Origin: Pistricoccus aurantiacus
Lineage (GTDB): Bacteria > Pseudomonadota > Gammaproteobacteria > Pseudomonadales > Halomonadaceae
Direction: 5' to 3' (one strand)
Length of the DNA stretch: 64,000 nucleotides
Assembly (NCBI RefSeq): GCF_042682565.1
Contig: NZ_JBHUIC010000004.1
The notes under the pieces are model-generated. The model saw nothing but the letters and a program-made list of their open reading frames with translations. It had not been told where the DNA came from and did no database searches. The translations under genes and the position numbers were made by a program. This document shows, in pieces, positions 41,128-48,496 of the stretch (position 1 is the first letter of the stretch; each line of letters opens with the position of its first letter).

Positions 41128-41840
41128 CGTAGCTGGAATTCCAGCCGCTGAGTGACGATCCGCGGTCGCTCGGCGCGAGGAAACGCCCAATCCACGATGG
41201 CGCGCCGCGCCGCTTGGTCGAAGACCCGCCGAGGCCTGGCGTCGACCACCTGAATGGAACCCGGCTCGACGCTGCCGTCGGGACGGATGGTGAAGCGCAT
41301 CTCCACGAAGCCCTCGATACCGCGGCGCTGGGCGCGAGCCGGATATTCCGGTGGCACCCGCTTGGTCGGCGTCGGGGTGGCGACCTCCACCGCTTCGCCC
41401 TGGGTATTCGCCGCGGGCGCTTGATCCCCTGGATTCGCGCTCGTATCCGTGGACGGTGCCGGACTGCTTTCCCGCGCCCAGGGCCGCGGATCCGGCTTGG
41501 GTTCGGGTTGTGGCTCAGGCTGGGGCCGAGGATCCGGCTCGATTTTCGTCTCGAGTGGCGGTGTTTCCCTAGGCGGCGTGTCCGGCACGCTGACGGGGCT
41601 GGGCGCCTTCGGCGCGGGCGGCGGTTTGGCAGCGACAAGTGTCGGTGGCTCCGGCATCGCTTTTGAGGCAGAAGCCGGAGTCGGTAATTCCTCCTGCTGC
41701 GCCGGCGCTTCCGCCATGGCAAGGGTAATCTCCTTTGGGGGCTCCGGCAGCGCTTGCGGCGGTACCACCAGCTGAGCAAGCAAGGCGAACAGCAACAAGG
41801 TAAGCAGCAGACCGCCCAGTATGGCAACCCCTGCCCGCAT
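41124..41840 (-). CDS. TonB-family energy transducer
   Basis: This 238-residue protein has an N-terminal transmembrane helix (AILGGLLLTLLLFALLAQLVV), a long Pro/Glu/Lys/Ala-rich periplasmic spacer (about residues 31-160) and a C-terminal TonB domain (VPPEYPARAQRRGIEGFVEM then FTIRPDGSV). It would transmit proton-motive force from ExbB-ExbD to outer-membrane receptors. The ATG overlaps the exbD stop by one base. The operon layout (DUF3450, two ExbB-like proteins, ExbD, TonB) marks it as the TonB2 type. Confidence 0.93.
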   Translation of the reverse strand: MRAGVAILGGLLLTLLLFALLAQLVVPPQALPEPPKEITLAMAEAPAQQEELPTPASASKAMPEPPTLVAAKPPPAPKAPSPVSVPDTPPRETPPLETKIEPDPRPQPEPQPEPKPDPRPWARESSPAPSTDTSANPGDQAPAANTQGEAVEVATPTPTKRVPPEYPARAQRRGIEGFVEMRFTIRPDGSVEPGSIQVVDARPRRVFDQAARRAIVDWAFPRAERPRIVTQRLEFQLR

Positions 41841-42247
41841 CAGGATGCTTCCCGACTGGCGGCCACGGCGATGTTGACCACGCCCGCCTGACGGATGCGA
41901 TCCATCACTTCAATCAACAGCCCGGTGCGGGACGCCGCGTCCGCCTGGATCACCACGCTACCGTCATCGCTGAGCAGGTCGACGACCTCCCCGCCCACCC
42001 GATGGATGTCCACCGGATCACCGTCCACCCACACCGCGCCTTCCGAGGTGATGGCCACCAGCACCTGGACATCCGCTCGCGGCGTGGCCGCGCTGGAGGT
42101 CGGCCGTTCGATCTCCACGCCACTTTCCTTGATGAAGCTGGTGGTGACGATGAAGAAGATCAGCATGATGAAGACCACGTCGAGCATCGGCGTCAGGTTG
42201 ACCTCACCGGAATCCTCGCTCGACGTGCCAAGACGGCGTCTACGCAT
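41840..42247 (-). CDS. exbD: ExbD-type biopolymer transport protein
   Basis: This 135-residue single-pass membrane protein works with ExbB to harness the proton gradient for TonB. The transmembrane segment LTPMLDVVFIMLIFFIVTTSF contains the conserved aspartate needed for proton coupling. The periplasmic domain follows. It overlaps the upstream exbB gene by eight bases and tonB by one base. Confidence 0.93.
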   Translation of the reverse strand: MRRRRLGTSSEDSGEVNLTPMLDVVFIMLIFFIVTTSFIKESGVEIERPTSSAATPRADVQVLVAITSEGAVWVDGDPVDIHRVGGEVVDLLSDDGSVVIQADAASRTGLLIEVMDRIRQAGVVNIAVAASREAS

Positions 42248-42812
42248 GAGTTTCCTCCACGGCGCGAGCCATGCGATCCTGCAGTTTCTGATCCTCGCGC
42301 CGAATGGTATGTTCGAGCCGGGTGGTAAAAAGTAGCCCCACCACCGCCACTGCCATGCCCGCCAGAGTGGGCAGAGTCGCCCGGGCCACGCCGTCCGCCA
42401 TGGCCCGGGCCTGGTTGACCTCGTTCAAGGACAGACTATCGAACACCGCGATCATGCCGGTAACCGTGCCCAGCAGCCCCAGCAAGGGGCAGATGCCCAC
42501 CAGCAGCTTGAGCCAAGGCAGCGGCCTTCGCAGCCGTCGAGACAGCGCCCTAGACCAGACATCCCTCAGGGTCAGGGCGCTCCAGCTGACATGATCCTGG
42601 CGGGCAGCCCAGTGATTTACCAAGGCGCACCGCTCTCTCTGGTGCGTAACGCGAAAATACCACCAGCGCTCCAGGGCCAGGGAAAACAGAACCGCCGCCA
42701 CCAGGGCAATCATCACCAGCACACTTCCGCCAGCGTCGAACAACCGCTCCAGGGATTCAAGCCCCTGTAGTGCTTCAAACCATTGCCGCGGCTCAAGCCA
42801 CGACGGGTTCAT
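42240..42812 (-). CDS. exbB: MotA/TolQ/ExbB proton channel protein, short form
   Basis: This 190-residue protein has three predicted transmembrane helices. The channel domain contains LLVGICPLLGLLGTVTGMIAVFDSL and GVARATLPTLAGMAVAVVGLLF, the signature of ExbB/TolQ. It is the partner of ExbD in the TonB2-type complex. Its start lies 20 bp inside the 3' end of the long ExbB gene, so translation is coupled. Confidence 0.92.
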   Translation of the reverse strand: MNPSWLEPRQWFEALQGLESLERLFDAGGSVLVMIALVAAVLFSLALERWWYFRVTHQRERCALVNHWAARQDHVSWSALTLRDVWSRALSRRLRRPLPWLKLLVGICPLLGLLGTVTGMIAVFDSLSLNEVNQARAMADGVARATLPTLAGMAVAVVGLLFTTRLEHTIRREDQKLQDRMARAVEETHA

Positions 42813-44172
42813 GGCACGGTTCCGGCTGCGGGGCGTTTTCCTGCATCAGGCGTTCTGCCAGCACGGCGCTGGCCTGGCCCTCCAATACGCCGACGAGATG
42901 GCGGCTGCGGCTGGTCAAGGCGGTATGGGCAAACAGCAGCGGCACCGCGGTGATCAGCCCAAGCACTGTGGTCACCAGGGCCTGGCTGATGCCGCCGGCC
43001 ATCAGCTGCGGATCGCCGGTACCGAATACGGTGATCGATTGAAAGGTCACGATCATGCCGGTCACGGTGCCAAGCAATCCAAGCAAGGGGGCGATCGCCG
43101 CCAACAGTTTGACCAGAGCCTGACCGCGCTCGAGTCGCGGCATCTCCGCCAGCAGCGCCTCGTCCAGGCGGGCCTCCAGGGCTTCCGGCGCGTGTTCCCG
43201 ACTCAGGTTCCTGAAGCGCTTGAGCACTCGTCCCAAGGGGTTGTCGTCCTTGAGCACTTGCATGTGCTTGCGCTGGCGGCGCAAGGCAAACGTCACCTTG
43301 AGCAGATAGAGATACTGCCCTAATGCCACCAGCAGGCCGAGCGCTCCCAGGGCCACCACCACATAGCCCACCGCACCGCCCTGATGGAAACGTTCCATCA
43401 GGGTAGGCTGCTGGGCCAGGGCATCGATCACCTTGCCCTTGGTCGGGTCGAGCACCACTTGATTCGTTTCGCCCTGCTGAAAGGCGGAGAGTATCTTCCG
43501 CGCCTTGGCCGGCGTGCGTTCGCTGACCATCAGGCGATCGTCTTCTCCTTGACGACGCAGCAGCTCGCCATCGCTGAAGGCCAGGAAATCCCCCAGACGA
43601 ATCACGTCCTGACGACTTCGCTCACCCGAATGGTCCGCCACGAACGCCTGCAGCCGAACCCCCTCGCCGGTAGCGGCGGTCAGCAGCATCAACCGATCCG
43701 CCAGAGTTTCGAGCTGGTCGGGCTCGAGCACCCCATCCTTTTCCGCCAGCCTCGGCGGCAGCTCCGGGCCGCCGAGAGTCAGCCAGCTGTCGTGCAGGCT
43801 GTCCCGCAGCTCGCTGCTCTGGTTGATCAGCACATCCCGCACCGCATCCAGATCGCTGCCCTGCTCGTCTCGACGATCCGCCAAGGTATTCTGCCGCTCC
43901 TGCTGGGTTTCCTTGCGCTTTTCCAGCGCCTGGCGTCGCTCCTGCACATCGGCGAACTCCGATTGCGCTTCTTCCAAGGCCTTTTCCAACGCCTCGGGAT
44001 CCTCGACCAGTGCGGCCAGGCGCTGATTGTCCCGTGCCAGGTCGGCCTGACGATCTGCCTGTAGGGTCTCGATGGTGCTCTGGCCGTCCTGAGCCTGAGC
44101 GGGTAGCACCATCAACGTCGCGACGAGCGCACCGACGACGATCATCGCGCCGTGCCGCATCCGCCGGCTCAT
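42793..44172 (-). CDS. Long MotA/TolQ/ExbB protein with periplasmic coiled-coil domain (TtpC-like)
   Basis: This 459-residue protein starts with a signal-like hydrophobic segment (residues about 8-27, ending LPAQAQ). A long coiled-coil region rich in Glu, Gln and Arg (about 30-130) follows. The C-terminal ExbB/TolQ channel domain contains LLAAIAPLLGLLGTVTGMIVTFQ and GISQALVTTVLGLITAVPLLF. Such fused proteins (TtpC in Vibrio) are required by TonB2 systems. The ATG at 44172 is preceded by AGAGGAGAG and overlaps the DUF3450 stop by four bases. An upstream extension to 44385 is rejected. Confidence 0.9.
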   Translation of the reverse strand: MSRRMRHGAMIVVGALVATLMVLPAQAQDGQSTIETLQADRQADLARDNQRLAALVEDPEALEKALEEAQSEFADVQERRQALEKRKETQQERQNTLADRRDEQGSDLDAVRDVLINQSSELRDSLHDSWLTLGGPELPPRLAEKDGVLEPDQLETLADRLMLLTAATGEGVRLQAFVADHSGERSRQDVIRLGDFLAFSDGELLRRQGEDDRLMVSERTPAKARKILSAFQQGETNQVVLDPTKGKVIDALAQQPTLMERFHQGGAVGYVVVALGALGLLVALGQYLYLLKVTFALRRQRKHMQVLKDDNPLGRVLKRFRNLSREHAPEALEARLDEALLAEMPRLERGQALVKLLAAIAPLLGLLGTVTGMIVTFQSITVFGTGDPQLMAGGISQALVTTVLGLITAVPLLFAHTALTSRSRHLVGVLEGQASAVLAERLMQENAPQPEPCHEPVVA

Positions 44173-44978
44173 GAGCGGCTCTCCTCTGCCGGTGAAGACG
44201 TTCGTGCCTGATCTTTGATGCTTAGGGACGCCGGCAGGATCAGCAGCTCCGGCGCTCGCTGATCCCGAGCGATACGCAGGCCGTTGCGCAGCGACTTCAA
44301 TTCGCCTTCCGCGAGGGAAACCCACTCCCGGGAGGCGTTTTTCCATACTCCTCCCGCATGGCCGTTGGGGGTCAGGTAATACCAACCCACCCGACCCACA
44401 CGCAGGAACTCCACGTCCCGTGCCTGATCGCCGTCTTCCAGCTGGCCGCGCCAGGTATCCACCTCGCGGCCATAATCAAGCTCGGCACGCCAGGCATTGA
44501 GAATACGCTCGAGCTTGTCTGAAGGACTAACCTGGGGGTCACTCAGCAGTGTTTCGAGACTCGCTGCTCGCGCCAGGCGCTCCTTGCGCAGAAACGGCAT
44601 ATCCGACTCGATCCAACGCTCCAGGCGTTCGACCAGCGAGCGCATCAGCACCGGCAGCGCCTCCCGGGTCCGCGTCAGGCTGTTCAAGGCCTCTTCCCGC
44701 TGGTCGAGTTCTCGGGCCTGACGATCCAGCAGCGGTGTCAGCTCCGCGTTATAGGCCTCGAGCCGTTGAATATTGGTGCGAGTGTCGCGCAAGGCTTGCA
44801 GTTTGCGCCGGGTTTCGTCATCCGCCGCCTCGATCCTGGCTTGCAGTTCCGCCTGAGCCTTCGAGGCTTCTTGCGTCCGGGTCGTATCGGCGATGGCGAG
44901 GGTGGAAAGCCAACAAAGCAGCAACACAAACCCCAGGCGAGTCAGGGTCGGGGGACAGGACACCGCTTTCTCCATCAT
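44169..44978 (-). CDS. DUF3450 family periplasmic protein
   Basis: This 269-residue protein has a signal peptide (about residues 1-31, LGFVLLLCWLSTLAIA) and a long coiled-coil region with the segment LTPLLDRQARELDQREEALN, followed by a C-terminal domain containing RVGWYYLTPNGHAGGVW. DUF3450 proteins are always found as the first gene of TonB2-type operons, but their exact role is unknown. The gene begins with ATG-ATG and has no clear ribosome binding site. A Fur-like box lies about 35-53 bp upstream. Confidence 0.88.
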   Translation of the reverse strand: MMEKAVSCPPTLTRLGFVLLLCWLSTLAIADTTRTQEASKAQAELQARIEAADDETRRKLQALRDTRTNIQRLEAYNAELTPLLDRQARELDQREEALNSLTRTREALPVLMRSLVERLERWIESDMPFLRKERLARAASLETLLSDPQVSPSDKLERILNAWRAELDYGREVDTWRGQLEDGDQARDVEFLRVGRVGWYYLTPNGHAGGVWKNASREWVSLAEGELKSLRNGLRIARDQRAPELLILPASLSIKDQARTSSPAEESRS

Positions 44979-45012
44979 GACAACAAGGATGGGGTAAGAA
45001 TCTATATCAAAC

Positions 45013-45031
45013 AGTAATAATTATCAATAAT
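45013..45031 (-). promoter_or_regulatory. Fur box upstream of the TonB2-type operon
   Basis: Read on the minus strand, the 19-mer at 45031-45013 (ATTATTGATAATTATTACT) matches the Fur consensus GATAATGATAATCATTATC at 13 of 19 positions, including the whole central TGATAAT core. It lies just ahead of the DUF3450 start. Iron repression of the TonB operon follows from this but is inference. Confidence 0.55.
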
Positions 45032-45047
45032 AGCTGTGTAACGGTAT

Positions 45048-45072
45048 GAAAATGCCGGCATTGCGCCGGCAT
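45048..45072 (-). terminator. Rho-independent terminator after etfA
   Basis: The inverted repeat ATGCCGGC (45052-45059) with GCCGGCAT (45065-45072) forms an 8-bp GC-rich stem with a five-base loop. On the minus strand it is followed by TTTTC. It lies 38 bp after the etfA stop codon. The U-tract is short but the position is right. Confidence 0.65.
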
Positions 45073-45109
45073 GGTAAATCACTGTGGCCCGCCAATTTCA
45101 GGCGACTTG

Positions 45110-46036
45110 CTAAAGCTTTTGTTCAAGCTCCGGGAGGACTTGAAAGAGGTCACCCACCAGGCCATAGTCCGCCACCTGAAAAATTGGCGCGTCCTCGTCC
45201 TTGTTGATAGCCACGATTACTTTGGAATCCTTCATCCCCGCCAGGTGCTGAATGGCTCCCGAGATACCCACGGCGATATACAGATCCGGGGCGACGATCT
45301 TGCCGGTCTGGCCTACCTGGTAGTCGTTGGGCACATAGCCCGCGTCCACCGCGGCACGTGATGCGCCGATGGCCGCGTTGAGCTTGTCGGCGATACCTTC
45401 GAGCAACTGGAAGTTTTCCTTGCTGCCCATGCCGCGGCCGCCGGAAATCACCACCCTGGCGCCGCCCAGCTCCGGGCGATCGCTCTTGGCGAGTTGCTCG
45501 TCGACGAAGCGTGATTTTTCGTTATCGACGACGGTATCGATGGCATCGATCTCCGCGCTTCCTTCCTGGCCTACCCCATCAAAGGCACTGGTACGGATGG
45601 TGAGCACCTTCAAAGAGTCGCCACTCTGTACCGTGGCAACCGCGTTGCCTGCGTAGATCGGACGCTTGAAAGTGTCCTCGCTTTCCACGGCGATCACATC
45701 GGAAAGCTGAGCGACGTCCTTGAGGGCGGCGATGCGCGGCATGACGTTCTTGCCGTTGGTGGACGCGCTACATAGTAGATGTGAGTAGTCATCCGCCAGG
45801 GAGACCACCAGCTCCGCCAGGGGCTCGGCAAGCTGATGGGCGTAGACCGCATTATTCGCGACCCGCACTCGAGTCACACCGTCGAGCTTGGCGGCGGCTT
45901 GGGCCACGGAGTCGAGGTTTTCCCCGGCCACCAGCACATGAATATCATCGCCGAGTTGCTTGGCCGCTGCCACCACGCTGGCGGTATCCGGGGCGAGTTC
46001 GCCTCCGGCATGATCGGCTATCACGAGAATGCTCAT
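45110..46036 (-). CDS. etfA: Electron transfer flavoprotein alpha subunit
   Basis: This FAD-binding subunit (308 aa) of the ETF heterodimer carries electrons from acyl-CoA and other dehydrogenases to the quinone pool through ETF-QO. The C-terminal FAD domain contains VVISGGRGMGSKENFQLLE, VDAGYVPNDYQVGQTGKIV and PDLYIAVGISGAIQHLAGM, all family signatures. The ATG shares one base with the etfB stop codon. A terminator follows. Confidence 0.96.
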   Translation of the reverse strand: MSILVIADHAGGELAPDTASVVAAAKQLGDDIHVLVAGENLDSVAQAAAKLDGVTRVRVANNAVYAHQLAEPLAELVVSLADDYSHLLCSASTNGKNVMPRIAALKDVAQLSDVIAVESEDTFKRPIYAGNAVATVQSGDSLKVLTIRTSAFDGVGQEGSAEIDAIDTVVDNEKSRFVDEQLAKSDRPELGGARVVISGGRGMGSKENFQLLEGIADKLNAAIGASRAAVDAGYVPNDYQVGQTGKIVAPDLYIAVGISGAIQHLAGMKDSKVIVAINKDEDAPIFQVADYGLVGDLFQVLPELEQKL

Positions 46037-46785
46037 CAGATCACCTTGGCTTCGTTCTTGAGTTTGTCCAGGAGCTCATCCACGGAGCTCACCTTGACGC
46101 CGCCTTGACGTTCCGCCGGCGGCTCGACCTTGAGCAAGCTTATCTTGGAGGCCACCTCGACCCCGAGATCCTCCGGCGTCTTGACGTCCAGAGGCTTCTT
46201 CTTGGCCTTCATGATATCCGGCAGCTTCGCGTAGCGCGGCTCGTTCAGGCGCAGGTCCGCGGTGACGATGGCGGGAAGCGTGAGTGACAGAGTCTGCAGG
46301 CCGCCGTCGATCTCCCGAGTCAGTTGCAGGGTCTCGCCCTCGATCTCGACCTTCGAGGCGAAGGTGCCTTGGGGCAATCCGGTCAGGGCAGCGAGCATCT
46401 GCCCGGTCTGGTTGTTGTCCGTATCGATGGCCTGCTTGCCGAGCATCACCAGATTCGGCTGCTCCTCGTCGACGACCTGCTTCAATAGCTTGGCCACCGC
46501 CAGCGACTCGACCCGCTCGTCGGTCTGGATATGAATGGCGCGGTCCGCTCCCAGCGCCAGCGCGGTGCGCAGCTGCTCCTGGGCCGCCTTGGGCCCGACA
46601 GTAACCGCGATCACCTCCGTGGCGACACCCTTCTCCTTGAGCCGCACCGCTTCTTCCACGGCGATCTCGCAGAAGGGATTCATGGCCATCTTGACGTTGG
46701 TCAGATCCACATCACTGTTATCCGGCTTGACGCGAATCTTGACGTTGTAGTCGATGACCCGCTTGACCGCGACGAGTACTTTCAT
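46036..46785 (-). CDS. etfB: Electron transfer flavoprotein beta subunit
   Basis: This AMP-binding beta subunit (249 aa) begins MKVLVAVKRVIDYNVKIRVK and contains NPFCEIAVEEAVRLKEKG and LGKQAIDTDNNQTGQMLAAL, the latter the diagnostic ETF-beta signature. GAGGG lies about six bases before the ATG. With etfA it forms the operon etfB-etfA. The matching dehydrogenase-to-quinone enzyme (ETF-QO) is encoded about 6 kb away on the other strand. Confidence 0.96.
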   Translation of the reverse strand: MKVLVAVKRVIDYNVKIRVKPDNSDVDLTNVKMAMNPFCEIAVEEAVRLKEKGVATEVIAVTVGPKAAQEQLRTALALGADRAIHIQTDERVESLAVAKLLKQVVDEEQPNLVMLGKQAIDTDNNQTGQMLAALTGLPQGTFASKVEIEGETLQLTREIDGGLQTLSLTLPAIVTADLRLNEPRYAKLPDIMKAKKKPLDVKTPEDLGVEVASKISLLKVEPPAERQGGVKVSSVDELLDKLKNEAKVI

Positions 46786-47011
46786 GATGCCCTCGCTGAA
46801 TTAAGTTTCCACGATAATTGTATCAGCCCATGCAGGGGTTTGCCTGCCAAGCCGTTAACCACCCAAGGTAATTGAATGAAGCGAACTACTCTCGTTCGAG
46901 GTCTAGCGGTTGTGAGAAGACAATGCAGATAATCGCCATCTGTAATAGTCAAGCAAGCCGTCTTCAATCCGAATACAGCGCGATAGCGTTGCACTTGGAA
47001 TCGCCCAGCCT
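46786..47011. other. Intergenic region upstream of etfB and downstream of the cupin gene
   Basis: This 226-bp gap is more AT rich than its neighbours. It holds the etfB ribosome binding site and a TACAAT hexamer on the minus strand at 46822-46817 without a good -35 partner. No gene is supported. Confidence 0.5.
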
Positions 47012-47296
47012 CTATTTAATCTCAACTTCCACGAACGAAAAAAAACTGTCACTATCGTTGATCACATTATGTTCCGTGCCTTCCACGCGACTATAGCAAA
47101 CACCCGCCTCCAGAATAACATCACGATTTCCCTCGAGGGTTTCCAGCCGCATCTTGCCACCCGTTATCGGCACAATGACGTAATCATGACCATGGCGGTG
47201 CCAACCGGTTTCAGAGCCGGGCGGAAAGTCCCAACGAGTGACAATGACTTGACTATTTTCAATCTGCAGATGGCTGGTCGCCTGTGCTCTTTCCAT
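47012..47296 (-). CDS. Small cupin-domain protein
   Basis: This 94-residue single-domain cupin has motif 1 GSETGWHRHGHDYVIVPITGG, which carries the His ligands for a metal ion, and motif 2 CYSRVEGTEHNVIN. It probably binds a metal and a small ligand. A sensor or small isomerase/dioxygenase role cannot be told apart. It is the last gene of the hyuA-hyuB-AraC-cupin set and starts 12 bp after the regulator stop. No strong ribosome binding site is visible. Base composition is lower in GC than the chromosome average. Confidence 0.8.
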   Translation of the reverse strand: MERAQATSHLQIENSQVIVTRWDFPPGSETGWHRHGHDYVIVPITGGKMRLETLEGNRDVILEAGVCYSRVEGTEHNVINDSDSFFSFVEVEIK

Positions 47297-47308
47297 AGTA
47301 GTGACTCT

Positions 47309-48400
47309 TCATGCCGGGATAAACATTGCCTTGTGCTGCATCGCAGGATGGGCATTCTGTCTGTTAAACTTCGACTGCCGCGATGAGCTGTTTCGCAACT
47401 CACTGGCAGAATAACCAAACTGTTGGCGAAACATGCGGCAAAACTGAGCTTGGTTCGAGAAGCCCCAGCGATAGGCAATCTCGCCGATATGAATTCCCTC
47501 AGGAATAGACTCAAGCTCTCGATGCGCGGCTTCCAGACGCTGCATACGCACCCACTCGCTTACCGTATACCCCGAACCTGAGAATAGCTTGTGCAAATAG
47601 CGCAAGGAAATGCCGCAAAAATGCGCAATTCGGGCAGGCGTCAAGTCAGGATCGCCCAGGTTGACCGATATATAGCGCTCGATACGTACAAGATGGGCGG
47701 TTTTCAAATGCGACTGATCGCTGTTCAGCACTCGCTCATCCTGTTCCAGCACCATCGATAGCATGCCCAGGGCCTGTTCGAATAGCCGGTTTTGCTCCTC
47801 CACGCTGCATTCGTCCACATGCTGCGAGCAGATCATCAGGAACTCCACAAAGGCGCATCCGATGCCTTTCTGTGCGGAAAAACAGTGCTGCGAATAGCGT
47901 TCCGGGCGGCGAATGCGGGTTTTCATCGATCCACACGGAATCTTGAAGACCCACATGTCGTTTGGCGCCTTGTAGCCAAACCGGTAGGGCGCATCGCCCT
48001 GCTCAACGATGAAATGTCCCGGCGGGCAGCTTAAGCTTTTTCCGTGCTGGGAAAAGAAGACGCTTGTCCGCAGTGGAATCGTTACCAGGAACGAGGAATG
48101 ATTGTCCTCGGAGATCTGCGACCGAGACCTGGAGTACTCGGCCCTGTCGGAGCACAGTCGCGACAGGGAATAGCCGCTTCCCTCGGCTTTCCAGACCTTC
48201 AGCGATCCCTGAAATATATCTTCGTCGTGATCGCCGTAATTCAGGGTCAGCGGAAAATAGGTCTGTGAAACAAGCTGCGTCCAGCGTCTCTGCGCGCTTG
48301 ACCTTGGCTGCGTATTGAACCTTGACGGTTCGCCGGCTTTTGCCTGCTCGTCATTTTTTGATCGTGTGTTGGTACTTGGCTTTATAGTCGTTGTTTTCAT
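47309..48400 (-). CDS. AraC-family transcriptional regulator
   Basis: This 363-residue protein has a C-terminal AraC/XylS DNA-binding domain with two helix-turn-helix motifs (LTPARIAHFCGISLRYLHKL and GEIAYRWGFSNQAQFCRMFR). The N-terminal half resembles the AraC-binding-like ligand domain seen in FeaR-type regulators. It lies directly downstream of hyuB in the same direction and is the obvious local regulator of the hydantoinase-type genes. The inducer is unknown. The coding sequence is visibly less GC rich than neighbouring core genes. Confidence 0.9.
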   Translation of the reverse strand: MKTTTIKPSTNTRSKNDEQAKAGEPSRFNTQPRSSAQRRWTQLVSQTYFPLTLNYGDHDEDIFQGSLKVWKAEGSGYSLSRLCSDRAEYSRSRSQISEDNHSSFLVTIPLRTSVFFSQHGKSLSCPPGHFIVEQGDAPYRFGYKAPNDMWVFKIPCGSMKTRIRRPERYSQHCFSAQKGIGCAFVEFLMICSQHVDECSVEEQNRLFEQALGMLSMVLEQDERVLNSDQSHLKTAHLVRIERYISVNLGDPDLTPARIAHFCGISLRYLHKLFSGSGYTVSEWVRMQRLEAAHRELESIPEGIHIGEIAYRWGFSNQAQFCRMFRQQFGYSASELRNSSSRQSKFNRQNAHPAMQHKAMFIPA

Positions 48401-48496
48401 GTCATTTTTTCACTCCGGTGCGAGTGTTGACATAGCGAGACCCCGGCTGTCTTTGACTTGTCCGAGGCCTCGCTGTTCATGACATCAACCAGCGTA

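Noticed and set aside
41500..41770. Repetitive coding sequence inside tonB as a DNA repeat
   Set aside because: It encodes the Pro/Glu/Lys-rich periplasmic spacer typical of TonB and is explained by protein composition.
46872..47096. 74-codon plus-strand frame before the cupin gene
   Set aside because: No ribosome binding site, and the last third runs antisense into the cupin gene.
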